Positions 7,846 to 17,482 are shown, numbered from the stretch's first letter. The stretch is DNA of 34,311 bases from an uncultured Enterobacteriaceae bacterium (GCA_947631255.1 CANRKT010000039.1:1-34311); one strand, 5' to 3'. Translations and numbers: made by a program. The notes: generated by a model not told the origin, from the sequence alone.

Positions 7846-9414
7846 TTAGTGTGCCGTTTTAGAAGCCACTGTGGACTGCTCAAAGTGGTAACGACCTGTT
7901 TTCAGACTGCTCGGCCCAAGGCGAGCAAATTTGAACATCAGGAATAGCTCTGCTACGAGGAACAAGGTGTAAAGGCCACAAATCAGACCAATCGAGAGGA
8001 TAAGGTCACCTCTTTCCAGAGCCGAGTGTCCCATGACTGTTGGCAGTACTTCACCCACCACCCATGGCTGACGGCCGTATTCAGCGACAAACCAACCCGA
8101 CTCGATGGCAATCCACGGCAGAGGGATACTGTAGAGCACAGTACGCAGCAGCCATTTTTTCTCGCCGATACGATTACGAATAACGCTCCAGAAGCAGGCT
8201 CCAATAATCACCAGCATCAGCAGTCCACAAGCCACCATGATACGGAAGGCAAAGTACAGAGGCAGAACTTCAGGAATAGAGTCTTTTACCGCCAACTGGA
8301 TTTGGTCTTCGGTTGCATCAGAGACATTTTCGGTATAGCGCTTAAGCAGCAAACCATAACCAAGGTCTTTTTTGATTTCGTTGAAGCTTTCACGTACTGC
8401 AGGATCCGCTGAACCGGTGCGTAATTCTTGCAGCAGTTTATACGCTATCATCCCGTTACGGATGCGCGCTTCATGCTGCACCATCAGATCTTTCAGACCG
8501 ATAACTTGCTTGTCCAGAGAACGGGTGGCGATAATACCGAGGGCATACGGGATCTCAATCGTGAAGCTGTTTGATTGCGTTTCCTGATTAGGAATAGCAA
8601 ACAAGTTGAAAGAGGCAGGGGCGGGTTGCGTTTCCCATTCTGCTTCAATCGCTGCAAGTTTAGTTTTCTGTACGTCACCGAGCTCATAACCGGAGTCATC
8701 ACCCAGTACTATCACAGACAGAACAGCTGCCATACCGAAAGCAGAGGCAATAGCAAAAGAACGTTTTGCAAAGGCAATATCGCGTCCTTTCAGCAGATAG
8801 TAGGCACTGACACCGAGAACAAACATCGCACCACAGGTATATCCTGCCGCTACGGTGTGAACAAATTTCACCTGAGCTACCGGGTTAAACACCAGCTCAG
8901 AGAAACTCAGCATTTCCATACGCATGGTTTCAAAGTTGAAATCTGCCGCGATAGGGTTCTGCATCCAGCCATTGGCTATCAGGATCCACAATGCGGAAAA
9001 GTTTGAACCCAGAGCAACTAACCAGGTAACACCCAAGTGTTGAACTTTACTCAGACGATCCCAGCCGAAGAAGAACAGACCAACAAAGGTTGACTCAAGG
9101 AAGAATGCCATTAGACCTTCAATGGCCAGAGGCGCACCGAAGATATCACCGACATAGTGAGAATAGTAAGACCAGTTAGTACCAAACTGGAATTCCATCG
9201 TCAGACCAGTAGCTACACCCAAAGCAAAGTTAATACCGAATAACTTGCCCCAGAACTTGGTCATATCTTTATAAATTTGCTTGCCAGACAAAACATACAC
9301 CGTTTCCATAATGGCCAGCAGGAACGCCATACCTAGCGTCAGTGGCACAAAAAGGAAATGGTACATCGCGGTCAAGGCAAACTGTAATCGCGACAGTTCA
9401 ACAATATCCAACAT
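7846..9414 (-). CDS. cydA: Cytochrome bd-I ubiquinol oxidase subunit I CydA
   Basis: The 522-residue haem-bearing subunit has the same length as E. coli CydA. His19 (AMYHFLF), a haem ligand, and the His of [11 protein letters not shown] (His186, haem b558) are present. The long insert after ELGDVQKTK is the Q loop that binds quinol, and [13 protein letters not shown] is the conserved segment that marks the family. The frame extends 11 codons further, but MLDIVELSR at 9414 has AGGAG upstream and matches the known N-terminus. The long upstream region fits oxygen-dependent control by ArcA and FNR, known for E. coli cyd. Confidence 0.98.
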   Translation of the reverse strand: MLDIVELSRLQFALTAMYHFLFVPLTLGMAFLLAIMETVYVLSGKQIYKDMTKFWGKLFGINFALGVATGLTMEFQFGTNWSYYSHYVGDIFGAPLAIEGLMAFFLESTFVGLFFFGWDRLSKVQHLGVTWLVALGSNFSALWILIANGWMQNPIAADFNFETMRMEMLSFSELVFNPVAQVKFVHTVAAGYTCGAMFVLGVSAYYLLKGRDIAFAKRSFAIASAFGMAAVLSVIVLGDDSGYELGDVQKTKLAAIEAEWETQPAPASFNLFAIPNQETQSNSFTIEIPYALGIIATRSLDKQVIGLKDLMVQHEARIRNGMIAYKLLQELRTGSADPAVRESFNEIKKDLGYGLLLKRYTENVSDATEDQIQLAVKDSIPEVLPLYFAFRIMVACGLLMLVIIGACFWSVIRNRIGEKKWLLRTVLYSIPLPWIAIESGWFVAEYGRQPWVVGEVLPTVMGHSALERGDLILSIGLICGLYTLFLVAELFLMFKFARLGPSSLKTGRYHFEQSTVASKTAH

Positions 9415-9850
9415 CCTGACTCCTTGCTCTTCGCATGAAGACTTCACACATGGTACGTAAAATACCCTAAATAATTCGAGTGACTTGTCGGTGCAATGTG
9501 AAGAAAACTGATAAACACAGGCCCACTATGTCATTCAGTGAACTTCACGCATGCAACGCCCAAGTAACTTGAAGTATAACGGGTATAAATCGCGCCACAA
9601 CGTATGCCCTAATACAAATACATTTGCTTCCGCACACCCTCCGATAGCCGCATATATTTAAAAATGGCCTCGAAGGTAAAGGTTACAAATACGTTAAAAA
9701 ATAAATGATACAGGTCGCAAATATATTACCCCGCAAAGCCCTTACAATAAACAGGTATTCGCTGAATGTTTTTTGCGTTTCTCGACAATGCATCATTTAT
9801 AGATAAATTATCACTTTTTAGCCAGCTTGATCTAAAACATTTTCCGGTTT

Positions 9851-9892
9851 TTTATACCTTTATTCGCTTCTTTACTTATTGATCCATCTCAA
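9851..9892 (-). promoter_or_regulatory. Candidate cydA promoter with FNR-like site
   Basis: TTGATCCATCTCAA (9879-9892) matches the FNR consensus TTGAT-N4-ATCAA at nine of ten positions. On the minus strand a -10-like TATAAA (9851-9856) follows, which would place the site centre about 41 bases before the start. FNR and ArcA control of cydA is established for E. coli; this particular start point is inference and would give a leader of about 430 bases. Confidence 0.35.
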
Positions 9893-10113
9893 TTTAATCG
9901 GATTTGTTAATAACTTTGCACACTAGCATTAAATCGTTGATGCCATGTTAAAGAAGTGTATATTTAGTTTTATCCAATGGGCGTAGTCGTTAATTGATAA
10001 TCTGCAAGTTTAATTTTTAGTTTTAACGTAAACTTATTATAGTCAAAATAATTCACCGGGTTTTGTTGATGGAAAAATTTAAAATCGGGACCGGTAATTT
10101 TCTAAAGCGATAA

Positions 10114-10130
10114 GTATGTTTAGTACATAC
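10114..10130. promoter_or_regulatory. Palindromic candidate operator
   Basis: GTATGT-TTAGT-ACATAC is a perfect 6+5+6 inverted repeat, a typical shape for a dimeric regulator site. No adjacent gene explains it, and no regulator gene lies nearby. Confidence 0.3.
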
Positions 10131-10184
10131 AAAACAACCCGCGTATTATATTTATCATGGCGCGTCAGACTGCATCGAATATCC

Positions 10185-10223
10185 TGAGGTATAAAGCTGG
10201 AGGCTTGAACTTGCCAGACCTCA
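10185..10223. other. Stem-loop in the sucD-cydA interval
   Basis: TGAGGT (10185-10190) pairs with ACCTCA (10218-10223), and CTGG (10197-10200) with CCAG (10214-10217) inside it, leaving a six-base bulge on one side. It may be a remnant of a terminator or part of an untranslated RNA. No T run clearly marks a direction. Confidence 0.3.
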
Positions 10224-10308
10224 ACTTTTCACTCGCCCCTCCTCCCGATAAGCTGTCTGTCCATGTCGTTCTCGCCGGGTAATCCAACCCTGTATCTTGA
10301 TATCATAT

Positions 10309-10335
10309 AAAAAAGGCCACCCCTGAGGATGGCCT
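10309..10335 (-). terminator. Rho-independent terminator of the sdh-suc operon
   Basis: On the minus strand AGGCCA...TGGCCT encloses a short GC-rich inner stem and is followed directly by TTTTTT. It lies about 40 bases after the sucD stop and is a classic intrinsic terminator closing sdhCDAB-sucABCD. Confidence 0.9.
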
Positions 10336-10373
10336 GATGTTGCTTGCTGTCACGCCTTAAAGAAGGCGATGAC
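10309..10373 (-). ncRNA. Candidate 3'-UTR small RNA of sucD (SdhX-like)
   Basis: The sequence between the sucD stop and the terminator T run holds two hairpins: a stem GTCA-CGCCTT/AAGGCG-(A)TGAC (10349-10373) that starts immediately after the stop codon, and the terminator stem. In E. coli an Hfq-binding RNA, SdhX (RybD), is cut from the same place in the sdh-suc mRNA. Position, size and the U-tailed terminator fit; I have not compared seed sequences, so this is by synteny and structure only. Confidence 0.4.
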
Positions 10374-11246
10374 TTAGCGTGGCAGAATAGTTTTCAGTGC
10401 TTCACCAATATCAGCCAGGCTGCGTACGGTTTTAACACCCGCCGCTTCAAGGGCGGCAAATTTCTCGTCAGCAGTACCTTTACCACCAGCAATAATGGCA
10501 CCAGCATGGCCCATACGCTTACCTTTAGGGGCAGTCACACCTGCGATATAACCTACCACTGGCTTGGTGACGTGGTCTTTAATATAAGCGGCCGCTTCTT
10601 CTTCTGCGCTACCACCGATTTCACCGATCATGACAATCGCTTCAGTTTTCGGATCCGCTTCAAACAGTTTCAGAATATCGATAAAGTTTGAACCCGGGAT
10701 CGGGTCGCCACCGATACCGACGCAAGTAGACTGACCCAGACCGATATCAGTAGTCTGTTTAACGGCTTCATAAGTCAGGGTACCAGAACGTGAAACGATA
10801 CCAACTGTACCTGGCAGATGGATATGGCCTGGCATAATACCGATTTTGCATTCACCAGGGGTGATAACACCTGGGCAGTTTGGTCCAATCATACGGACGC
10901 CCGCTTCATCCAGTTTCACCTTAACAGTCAGCATATCCAGAGTAGGAATGCCTTCGGTGATGGTGATGATGAGCTTAATGCCTGCATCAATCGCTTCCAG
11001 AATCGAGTCTTTACAGAATGGTGCTGGAACATAGATAACGCTGGCCGTAGCACCGGTCGCTTCAACCGCTTCACGCACAGTATTAAATACTGGCAGACCC
11101 AGATGAGTAGTGCCTCCTTTACCAGGAGTCACGCCGCCAACCATTTGCGTACCATAAGCAATAGCTTGTTCAGAGTGGAAAGTCCCTTGGCTGCCGGTGA
11201 AACCCTGGCAAATTACCTTGGTGTTTTTATCGATCAAAATGGACAT
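10374..11246 (-). CDS. sucD: Succinyl-CoA synthetase alpha subunit SucD
   Basis: The 290-residue cytoplasmic subunit (E. coli 289) has an N-terminal CoA-binding Rossmann domain ([16 protein letters not shown]) and a ligase domain. [17 protein letters not shown] near residue 247 carries the phosphorylated active-site His, and GPNCPGVI is conserved. With SucC it converts succinyl-CoA to succinate with nucleoside triphosphate formation. The start overlaps the sucC stop by one base (TAATG), fitting coupled 1:1 synthesis. It is the last gene before the operon terminator. Confidence 0.98.
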   Translation of the reverse strand: MSILIDKNTKVICQGFTGSQGTFHSEQAIAYGTQMVGGVTPGKGGTTHLGLPVFNTVREAVEATGATASVIYVPAPFCKDSILEAIDAGIKLIITITEGIPTLDMLTVKVKLDEAGVRMIGPNCPGVITPGECKIGIMPGHIHLPGTVGIVSRSGTLTYEAVKQTTDIGLGQSTCVGIGGDPIPGSNFIDILKLFEADPKTEAIVMIGEIGGSAEEEAAAYIKDHVTKPVVGYIAGVTAPKGKRMGHAGAIIAGGKGTADEKFAALEAAGVKTVRSLADIGEALKTILPR

Positions 11247-12412
11247 TATTTCCCCTCCACGGCAGCAACAACTTGCTGTGCTGCATCCGTCAGACTTTTC
11301 GCAGCAATAATATTCAGGCCACTGTCAGCCAGTTTCTTCGCACCTAACTCGGCATTGTTACCTTCCAGACGAACAACCACTGGAACGTTAACACCCACTT
11401 CTGCTACCGCGCCGATGATGCCATCTGCAATCAAGTCGCAACGGACAATACCGCCAAAAATGTTAACCAGTACGGCTTTAACTTTTTCGTCAGACAGAAT
11501 AATTTTAAATGCTTCAGTCACGCGTTCTTTAGTCGCACCACCGCCTACATCAAGGAAGTTCGCTGGCTCGCCACCGTGCAGTTTAACGATATCCATGGTA
11601 CCCATTGCCAGGCCCGCGCCGTTAACCATACAACCGATATCACCATCCAGTGCAACGTAGTTCAGTTCCCACTGCGCAGCCTGAGACTCACGAACGTCTT
11701 CCTGGCTTGGGTCACGCATTTCACGCATTTCTGGCTGACGGAACAATGCGTTACCATCAACGCCCAGTTTTCCATCCAGACAAATCAAGTCACCCTGCTT
11801 AGTGATAACCAGTGGGTTGATTTCGATCAGCGCTAAATCACGGTCAAGGAAAATATTCGCCAGACCCATAAAGATTTTGGTGAACTGCTGAACTTGTTTA
11901 CCTTCCAGACCCAGTTTAAACGCCAGCTCACGCCCCTGGTACGGCATTGGGCCGGCCAGTGGATCAATGGCGATTTTGTGGATCAGATGCGGAGTTTCTT
12001 CAGCAACTTTCTCAATTTCTACACCACCTTCGGTGGAAGCCATGAACACGACGCGACGAGTGCCACGGTCAACAACTGCACCCAGATACAGTTCGGTCGC
12101 AATGTCTGTTGCTGCTTCAACCAGGATCTGATTAACCGGCTGACCATTTGCATCAGTTTGATAAGTAATCAGATTTTTCCCAAGCCAGTGTTCAGCAAAA
12201 GCACGGATCTCTTCTTTGCTATTAACAACTTTCACGCCGCCCGCTTTACCGCGACCGCCAGCATGAACCTGGCATTTCACCACCCAAGGACCCGCGCCAA
12301 TTTTGGAAGCTGCTTCTTCCGCTTCACGCGGTGTGGTGCAGGCGTAACCTACTGGTGCCGGTAGACCTGACCGGGCAAACAATTGTTTCGCCTGATATTC
12401 GTGTAAGTTCAT
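11246..12412 (-). CDS. sucC: Succinyl-CoA synthetase beta subunit SucC
   Basis: The 388-residue ATP-grasp subunit is the same length as in E. coli. It begins [18 protein letters not shown]. The ATP-grasp domain covers about 1-240 ([24 protein letters not shown]), and the C-terminal domain (about 245-388) contributes the CoA-ligase interface ([22 protein letters not shown]). It acts with SucD in the TCA cycle. The 99-base gap from sucB contains a strong hairpin. Confidence 0.98.
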   Translation of the reverse strand: MNLHEYQAKQLFARSGLPAPVGYACTTPREAEEAASKIGAGPWVVKCQVHAGGRGKAGGVKVVNSKEEIRAFAEHWLGKNLITYQTDANGQPVNQILVEAATDIATELYLGAVVDRGTRRVVFMASTEGGVEIEKVAEETPHLIHKIAIDPLAGPMPYQGRELAFKLGLEGKQVQQFTKIFMGLANIFLDRDLALIEINPLVITKQGDLICLDGKLGVDGNALFRQPEMREMRDPSQEDVRESQAAQWELNYVALDGDIGCMVNGAGLAMGTMDIVKLHGGEPANFLDVGGGATKERVTEAFKIILSDEKVKAVLVNIFGGIVRCDLIADGIIGAVAEVGVNVPVVVRLEGNNAELGAKKLADSGLNIIAAKSLTDAAQQVVAAVEGK

Positions 12413-12473
12413 GAGTTCTATCCATCCAGATAAAGAGCACTACTGCTCGGGGTAAGGTTAGATTTATTCGTCA

Positions 12474-12497
12474 GGCGGGTGAACAATATCACCCGCC
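12474..12497 (-). other. Intercistronic stem-loop between sucB and sucC
   Basis: GGCGGGTGA and TCACCCGCC form a perfect 9-base-pair GC-rich stem with a 6-base loop, 14 bases after the sucB stop. No T run follows, so it more likely shields the sucAB part of the mRNA from 3' exonucleases or sets the sucAB:sucCD ratio than ends transcription. Confidence 0.6.
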
Positions 12498-12511
12498 AAA
12501 GTCTTTATTGA

Positions 12512-13717
12512 CTAAACGTCCAGCAACAGACGTGTTGGATCTTCCAGCAGCTCTTTAATGGCGACCAGATAGCCCACTGATTCACGGCCATCGATCAGAC
12601 GATGGTCATAGGACAGTGCGAGATACATCATCGGCAGAATCTCTACTTTACCCTCTACCGCCATTGGGCGATCTTTGATGGCATGCATCCCAAGGATCGC
12701 ACTCTGTGGTGGGTTGATGATTGGTGTAGACATCAGAGAACCAAAGACACCGCCATTTGTGATAGTGAAGTTACCGCCAGTCAGTTCTTCTACTGTCAGC
12801 TTGCCATCACGACCTTTAATCGCCAGCTCTTTGATGCGTTTTTCGATGTCTGCCATGCCCAGAGTATCGACATCACGCAGTACCGGGGTCACCAAGCCGC
12901 GTGGTGTTGATACCGCAATGCTGACATCAAAGTAGTTGTGGTAAACCACATCTTCACCGTCGATAGAAGCGTTCACTTCTGGATAACGCTTAAGTGCTTC
13001 AACAACGGCTTTAATATAGAAAGACATAAAGCCCAGACGGACACCATGGCGTTTTTCGAATGCATCGCCATATTGCTTGCGCAGCTCCATGATAGGTTTC
13101 ATGTTCACTTCGTTAAACGTGGTGAGCATCGCAGTTGAGTTTTTCGCTTCCAGCAAACGCTCTGCAACACGCTTACGCAGACGCGTCATTGGAACACGCT
13201 TTTCACTACGACCCGCCAGTGGTGCCACTGGAGCCGCGGCAGCAGGTTGTTTCGCCTGAACCTGAGACAGATGTTTTTCAACATCTTCACGGGTGATACG
13301 ACCACCGACACCGCTGCCTTTAATCGCACTGGCATCCAAAGAATGCTCAGCCAGAAGGCGACGGATAGCTGGGCTCAGGGTTTCGTTATTTTGCTCTTCC
13401 AGAGAGGCTTGTTGACGCTGAGCCGGAGTTGACTCTTTGCTATCAGCTTTAGCCGAACTCTCTTTCCCAGCGCTGTTACCTTCTGTTAAACGCCCCAGAA
13501 TCTGACGAGAAGTTACAGTGCTACCCTCCTCTTCGAGGATAGAGTCTAAAATACCATCAGACGACGCAGGAACTTCCAGAACCACTTTGTCAGTTTCGAT
13601 TTCTACCAGGACTTCGTCACGTTTGACGCTGTCGCCCGGTTTTTTATGCCAGGTTGCCACTGAAGCATCAGCTACAGACTCAGGCAGCTCAGGTACAAGA
13701 ATATCTACGCTACTCAT
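12512..13717 (-). CDS. sucB: 2-Oxoglutarate dehydrogenase E2, dihydrolipoyl succinyltransferase SucB
   Basis: The 401-residue E2 core protein (E. coli 405) transfers the succinyl group to CoA. A lipoyl domain (about 3-77) carries the lipoylated Lys44 in ETDKVVLE. A linker leads to the peripheral-subunit-binding domain (about 110-150, [19 protein letters not shown]). A Pro/Ala linker follows, slightly shorter than in E. coli, and then the catalytic domain (about 175-401) with His372 and Asp376 in DHRLIDGRE. It lies 16 bases after sucA with AAGGA before the ATG. Confidence 0.98.
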   Translation of the reverse strand: MSSVDILVPELPESVADASVATWHKKPGDSVKRDEVLVEIETDKVVLEVPASSDGILDSILEEEGSTVTSRQILGRLTEGNSAGKESSAKADSKESTPAQRQQASLEEQNNETLSPAIRRLLAEHSLDASAIKGSGVGGRITREDVEKHLSQVQAKQPAAAAPVAPLAGRSEKRVPMTRLRKRVAERLLEAKNSTAMLTTFNEVNMKPIMELRKQYGDAFEKRHGVRLGFMSFYIKAVVEALKRYPEVNASIDGEDVVYHNYFDVSIAVSTPRGLVTPVLRDVDTLGMADIEKRIKELAIKGRDGKLTVEELTGGNFTITNGGVFGSLMSTPIINPPQSAILGMHAIKDRPMAVEGKVEILPMMYLALSYDHRLIDGRESVGYLVAIKELLEDPTRLLLDV

Positions 13718-13733
13718 TATTTATCCTTTAAAT

Positions 13734-16541
13734 TTATTCGACGTTCAGCGCGTCATTGACCAGAGCTTGTTGCTGTTTCTGGTGAACGGACATATATCCT
13801 ACCGCCGGAGAGGCGGAGGCTGGGCGACCTGCATAACGCAGAGCAGACCCAAATGAAATCACTTCACGGAAGTGGTGCTGGCTGCAATACCATGCCCCCT
13901 GGTTCAGTGGTTCTTCCTGACACCAGACAAAATCATGTACATGAGCGAACGGTTTGAGCGCTTCTTGTACTGCCTGAGTCGGGAACGGATAAAGCTGTTC
14001 GATGCGCACAATAGCAACATCTTTCTGGTCATTTTTACGACGCTGTTCCAACAAGTCGTAGTAGACCTTACCTGAACACAGAACCACACGTTTCACATCT
14101 TGCGGGTTCAGGTCATCAATTTCACCGATTGCAGGCTGGAAGGTTCCATAAGCCAGTTCGTCGAGACTGGAAACCGCCAGAGGATGACGTAACAGTGACT
14201 TAGGTGACATAACAACCAGCGGACGACGCATACCACGCAGGGCCTGACGGCGCAGCATATGGTAAACCTGAGCAGGCGTTGAAGGCACACAAACCTGCAT
14301 GTTTTGCTCCGCACAGAGCTGGAGATAACGTTCTAAGCGCGCAGAGGAGTGCTCCGGCCCCTGACCTTCGTAACCATGTGGCAGCAGCATCACCAGGCCA
14401 CACAGACGTCCCCATTTCTGTTCACCAGAGCTGATAAACTGATCGATAACAACCTGAGCGCCGTTGGCGAAATCACCAAATTGTGCTTCCCAGATAGTCA
14501 GCGTCCGAGGTTCAGCAGTGGCGTAGCCATATTCAAATGCCAGAACAGCTTCTTCTGATAGCACTGAATCCCAGACTTTAAATTGTCCCTGGCTGTTATG
14601 AACGTTAGCCAGTGGAATATAGGTAGAACCATTCGTTTGATTATGGATAACCGCATGGCGATGGAAGAAAGTACCACGACCAACATCTTCACCCGACAAG
14701 CGAACAGAAATGCCTTCATCAACCAGGGTGGCATAAGCCAGGTTTTCAGCAGCCCCCCAGTCAAGTAACTTATCCCCATTCGCCATATCCTGACGGTCGC
14801 TGTAAATTTTAGCGACACGAGATTGCATTTCTACGACCTCAGGGACTGTACTGATACGATTAGCCAGCTCTTTAAGACGCTTCATCTCAACCGTACTCGG
14901 ATAGGCTTCATCCCATTCATGGTTGAGGTAAGGAGACCAGGCAAAAGACTGCAGGTTCATCGGGCGCCATTCTTTCACGACACACTCACCAGCATCCAGT
15001 GCGTCACGATACAGATTGACCATTTCGGTGGCATCTTCAAGCGTCGCAACCTGATCTTGTTCCAGTTTGTCCGCGTAAAGCTTACGAGGCGTCGGATGTT
15101 TTTTGATTTTTTGGTACATCACTGGCTGAGTTGCACTTGGTTCGTCAGCTTCGTTGTGACCATGACGACGGTAGCAAACCAAATCAATAAAGACATCGCG
15201 CTTAAAGGTATTACGGAAGTCGAGGGCCAGGCGGGTAACAAAAGCTACAGCTTCAGGATCATCCGCATTGACGTGGAAAATGGGTGCCATCACCATTTTA
15301 CCAATGTCAGTACAGTATGGTGTGGAACGGGCATCCAGTGGGTTTGACGTAGTAAAACCAATCTGGTTGTTAATAACGATACGTACCGTCCCCCCCACTT
15401 CGTAGCCACGTGCTTTGGACATATTCAGGGTTTCCTGAACCACACCCTGTCCTGCTACCGCGGCATCACCATGAATGGTGATAGGCAGGACTTGATTACT
15501 GCCAGGCTGTACCAGTCTGTCCAGACGTGCTCGCACAGAACCGATAACCACTGGACTCACGATTTCGAGGTGAGAAGGGTTAAAGGCCAGTGCCAGGTGA
15601 ACAAGACCGCCTTCTGTTTCAAACTCAGAAGAGAAGCCCATATGGTATTTCACATCACCGGTACCAAGATGTTCTTTATGCTTGCCCGCAAACTCATCAA
15701 ACAGTTCTTGTGGTTTTTTACCAAGAACGTTAATTAACACGTTAAGACGACCACGGTGCGCCATACCCAGCACCACTTCACGGGTTCCACTTTTACCAGC
15801 GTGATGGATCATCTCTTTCAGCATCGGGATCAAGGCATCTCCACCTTCCAGTGAGAAACGCTTGGCCCCTGGGAATTTCGCTCCCAGATAACGCTCCAGA
15901 CCTTCTGCTGCGGTGAGTTCTGAGAGAAAACGCGTTTTCTCTTCGGCAGTAAAGGTGGATTTTCCCGCTACTGACTCAATACGTTGTTGGATCCAACGTT
16001 TTTCTTCAGTATTGGTGATGTGCATATATTCTGCACCAATCGAGCCACCGTATGTCTGTTTCAGAGCGACAATCAAATCAGCCAGTTTCATGGTGTCTTT
16101 GCCAACGGCAAAAGAACCCACATTGAAGGTTTGTTGCAGATCATCCTCAGTCAGATTATGGAAAGCAGGGTCGAGATCCGGTACGGACTCTTGCTTCCAC
16201 AGCCCTAATGGATCCAGATTAGCCGCCTGATGCCCGCGGAAACGCCAGGCATTGATCAGCTGCAGAACTTTGACTTGTTTAGCGTCTGCTTCTGGGTCCG
16301 TTACTGAGGTGGAATAACGTGAGGCATCCTTCGCCAGACGACGAAAATAATCACGTGTTTTAGAATGGAATTGATCTGGTCTGACCCCGGTTCCAGGTAA
16401 CTGCTGGAAAAGAGTGCGCCAGTGCGCATCAACAGAGTCAGGATCGGTTAAGAAGTCTTCATAGAGCTGCTCTATGTAGGACTGGTTTGCGCCCGCCAGC
16501 CAGGAAGAGTCCAGCCAGGGCTTCATTGCGCCGTTCTGCAT
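13734..16541 (-). CDS. sucA: 2-Oxoglutarate dehydrogenase E1 component SucA
   Basis: This 935-residue thiamine-diphosphate enzyme (E. coli 933) decarboxylates 2-oxoglutarate and loads succinyl on the E2 lipoyl group. The N-terminal E2-binding helix is SYIEQLYEDFLTDPDSVDAHW. ThDP and substrate segments include GMAHRGRLNVL, FNPSHLEIVSPVV, HGDAAVAGQGVVQETL and NNQIGFTTS; the C-terminal transketolase part has LSGEDVGRGTFFHRHAV and LLPHGYEGQGPEHSSAR. TAAGGGAT precedes the ATG. The gene starts 208 bases after sdhB, separated by hairpins described separately. Confidence 0.98.
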   Translation of the reverse strand: MQNGAMKPWLDSSWLAGANQSYIEQLYEDFLTDPDSVDAHWRTLFQQLPGTGVRPDQFHSKTRDYFRRLAKDASRYSTSVTDPEADAKQVKVLQLINAWRFRGHQAANLDPLGLWKQESVPDLDPAFHNLTEDDLQQTFNVGSFAVGKDTMKLADLIVALKQTYGGSIGAEYMHITNTEEKRWIQQRIESVAGKSTFTAEEKTRFLSELTAAEGLERYLGAKFPGAKRFSLEGGDALIPMLKEMIHHAGKSGTREVVLGMAHRGRLNVLINVLGKKPQELFDEFAGKHKEHLGTGDVKYHMGFSSEFETEGGLVHLALAFNPSHLEIVSPVVIGSVRARLDRLVQPGSNQVLPITIHGDAAVAGQGVVQETLNMSKARGYEVGGTVRIVINNQIGFTTSNPLDARSTPYCTDIGKMVMAPIFHVNADDPEAVAFVTRLALDFRNTFKRDVFIDLVCYRRHGHNEADEPSATQPVMYQKIKKHPTPRKLYADKLEQDQVATLEDATEMVNLYRDALDAGECVVKEWRPMNLQSFAWSPYLNHEWDEAYPSTVEMKRLKELANRISTVPEVVEMQSRVAKIYSDRQDMANGDKLLDWGAAENLAYATLVDEGISVRLSGEDVGRGTFFHRHAVIHNQTNGSTYIPLANVHNSQGQFKVWDSVLSEEAVLAFEYGYATAEPRTLTIWEAQFGDFANGAQVVIDQFISSGEQKWGRLCGLVMLLPHGYEGQGPEHSSARLERYLQLCAEQNMQVCVPSTPAQVYHMLRRQALRGMRRPLVVMSPKSLLRHPLAVSSLDELAYGTFQPAIGEIDDLNPQDVKRVVLCSGKVYYDLLEQRRKNDQKDVAIVRIEQLYPFPTQAVQEALKPFAHVHDFVWCQEEPLNQGAWYCSQHHFREVISFGSALRYAGRPASASPAVGYMSVHQKQQQALVNDALNVE

Positions 16542-16654
16542 CGTGATCCCTTACGCATTATTATGCTTAATTACGCCGTGGAAACTATAACGTATACCGT
16601 GAAGTACACGTTCCAGGGTTCACTCGCTGCGAGCATCATCAAATGGCCCGCGAA

Positions 16655-16698
16655 GGAACCTTTGAAAACTGTCAACGTGGCAGCTTTCAAAGGTTTCC
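16655..16698 (-). other. Long stem-loop in the sdhB-sucA spacer
   Basis: GGAACCTTTGAAAACTG (16655-16671) pairs with CAGCTTTCAAAGGTTTCC (16681-16698) over about 16 base pairs, with a single bulge and one mismatch and a 9-base loop. It is the strongest structure in the operon and lies between the terminator-like element and the sucA start. It may be an mRNA processing or stabilising structure. Confidence 0.65.
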
Positions 16699-16713
16699 TG
16701 CATCTCACCTGCT

Positions 16714-16743
16714 AAAAACGCCCCCCCTAATCACGAGGGAGCG
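16714..16743 (-). terminator. Possible intrinsic terminator or attenuator after sdhB
   Basis: On the minus strand CGCTCCC, a 9-10 base loop, then GGGGGCG form a GC-rich stem with one G-T pair, followed directly by TTTTT, starting 7 bases after the sdhB stop. This is the form of a rho-independent terminator. In E. coli the operon is read through from sdh into suc, so this one is likely partial if it works. Confidence 0.55.
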
Positions 16744-16749
16744 GTCTGA

Positions 16750-17466
16750 TTAAGCACTCTTCTGCAACAACATTGATTTAATATGACCAATCGCTTTTGT
16801 CGGGTTCAAACCTTTAGGACATACGCTAACGCAGTTCATAATGCCATGGCAGCGGAATACGCTGAAAGCATCACTCAGGCCTTCCAGGCGTTCTGCCGTT
16901 TCAGTATCGCGGCTGTCTATCAGGAAGCGATAAGCGGCAAGTAATCCCGCAGGTCCAATAAACTTATCTGGGTTCCACCAGAACGAAGGACAAGAGGTGG
17001 AACAGCAAGCACACAGAATACACTCGTACAAACCATCCAGTTTTTCACGCTGCTCTGGCATCTGTAAATGCTCACGAGAAGGCGGTTTTTGTCCATCGTT
17101 CAGCAGATACGGTTTAATCTTCTCATATTGAGCATAGAATTGTCCCATATCGACTACCAAGTCGCGAACAACCGGTAAACCAGGCAGTGGGCGGATGACA
17201 ATTTTTTGCTTTCCATTACCCAGAGCGGATATCGGTGTAATACAAGCCAGACCATTTTTACCGTTCATGTTCAGACCATCAGAGCCACAGACCCCTTCAC
17301 GGCAGGAACGACGAAACGACAATGTTGGATCTTTTTCTTTTAACTGGATAAGGGCGTCCAGCAGCATCATGTCGCGCCCTTCCTCACCTTCCAGTACGTA
17401 CTCCTGCATACGTGGAGCATCGTCAACGTCCGGGTTATAACGATAAATGGAAAACTCGAGTTTCAT
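16750..17466 (-). CDS. sdhB: Succinate dehydrogenase iron-sulfur subunit SdhB
   Basis: The 238-residue subunit is equal to E. coli SdhB. The N-terminal ferredoxin domain binds [2Fe-2S] through Cys residues in RRSCREGVCGSDG and GLAC. The C-terminal domain binds [4Fe-4S] (CILCACCSTSCPSFWWN) and [3Fe-4S] (CHGIMNCVSVCPKGLNP) clusters. It passes electrons from SdhA to ubiquinone at SdhCD. The frame is open 26 codons further upstream into sdhA, but MKLEFSIYRYNPD with CGGAGA before it is the proper start. Confidence 0.98.
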   Translation of the reverse strand: MKLEFSIYRYNPDVDDAPRMQEYVLEGEEGRDMMLLDALIQLKEKDPTLSFRRSCREGVCGSDGLNMNGKNGLACITPISALGNGKQKIVIRPLPGLPVVRDLVVDMGQFYAQYEKIKPYLLNDGQKPPSREHLQMPEQREKLDGLYECILCACCSTSCPSFWWNPDKFIGPAGLLAAYRFLIDSRDTETAERLEGLSDAFSVFRCHGIMNCVSVCPKGLNPTKAIGHIKSMLLQKSA

Positions 17467-17482
17467 CGACAAATCTCCGCTC

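Larger units (their letters stand above)
9415..10309. other. Gene-free interval upstream of cydA
   Basis: About 895 bases without a credible gene on either strand separate cydA from the suc terminator. The part nearest cydA should be its leader and promoter region. Much of it is AT-rich. It contains an FNR-like site (9879-9892), GTTAA motifs at 9906, 9947 and 9989, a palindrome (10114-10130) and a hairpin (10185-10223). In E. coli the mngR and mngAB genes lie between sucD and cydA; nothing like them is visible here. Confidence 0.7.

Noticed and set aside
10069-10113. Tiny plus-strand frame (about 14 codons, MEKFKIGTGN...) upstream of cydA
   Set aside because: Too short, no ribosome site and no conserved partner; chance in AT-rich DNA.
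10818-11660. 280-codon plus-strand frame opposite sucD/sucC
   Set aside because: Antisense to two certain genes with perfect family matches; its product resembles no protein known to me.
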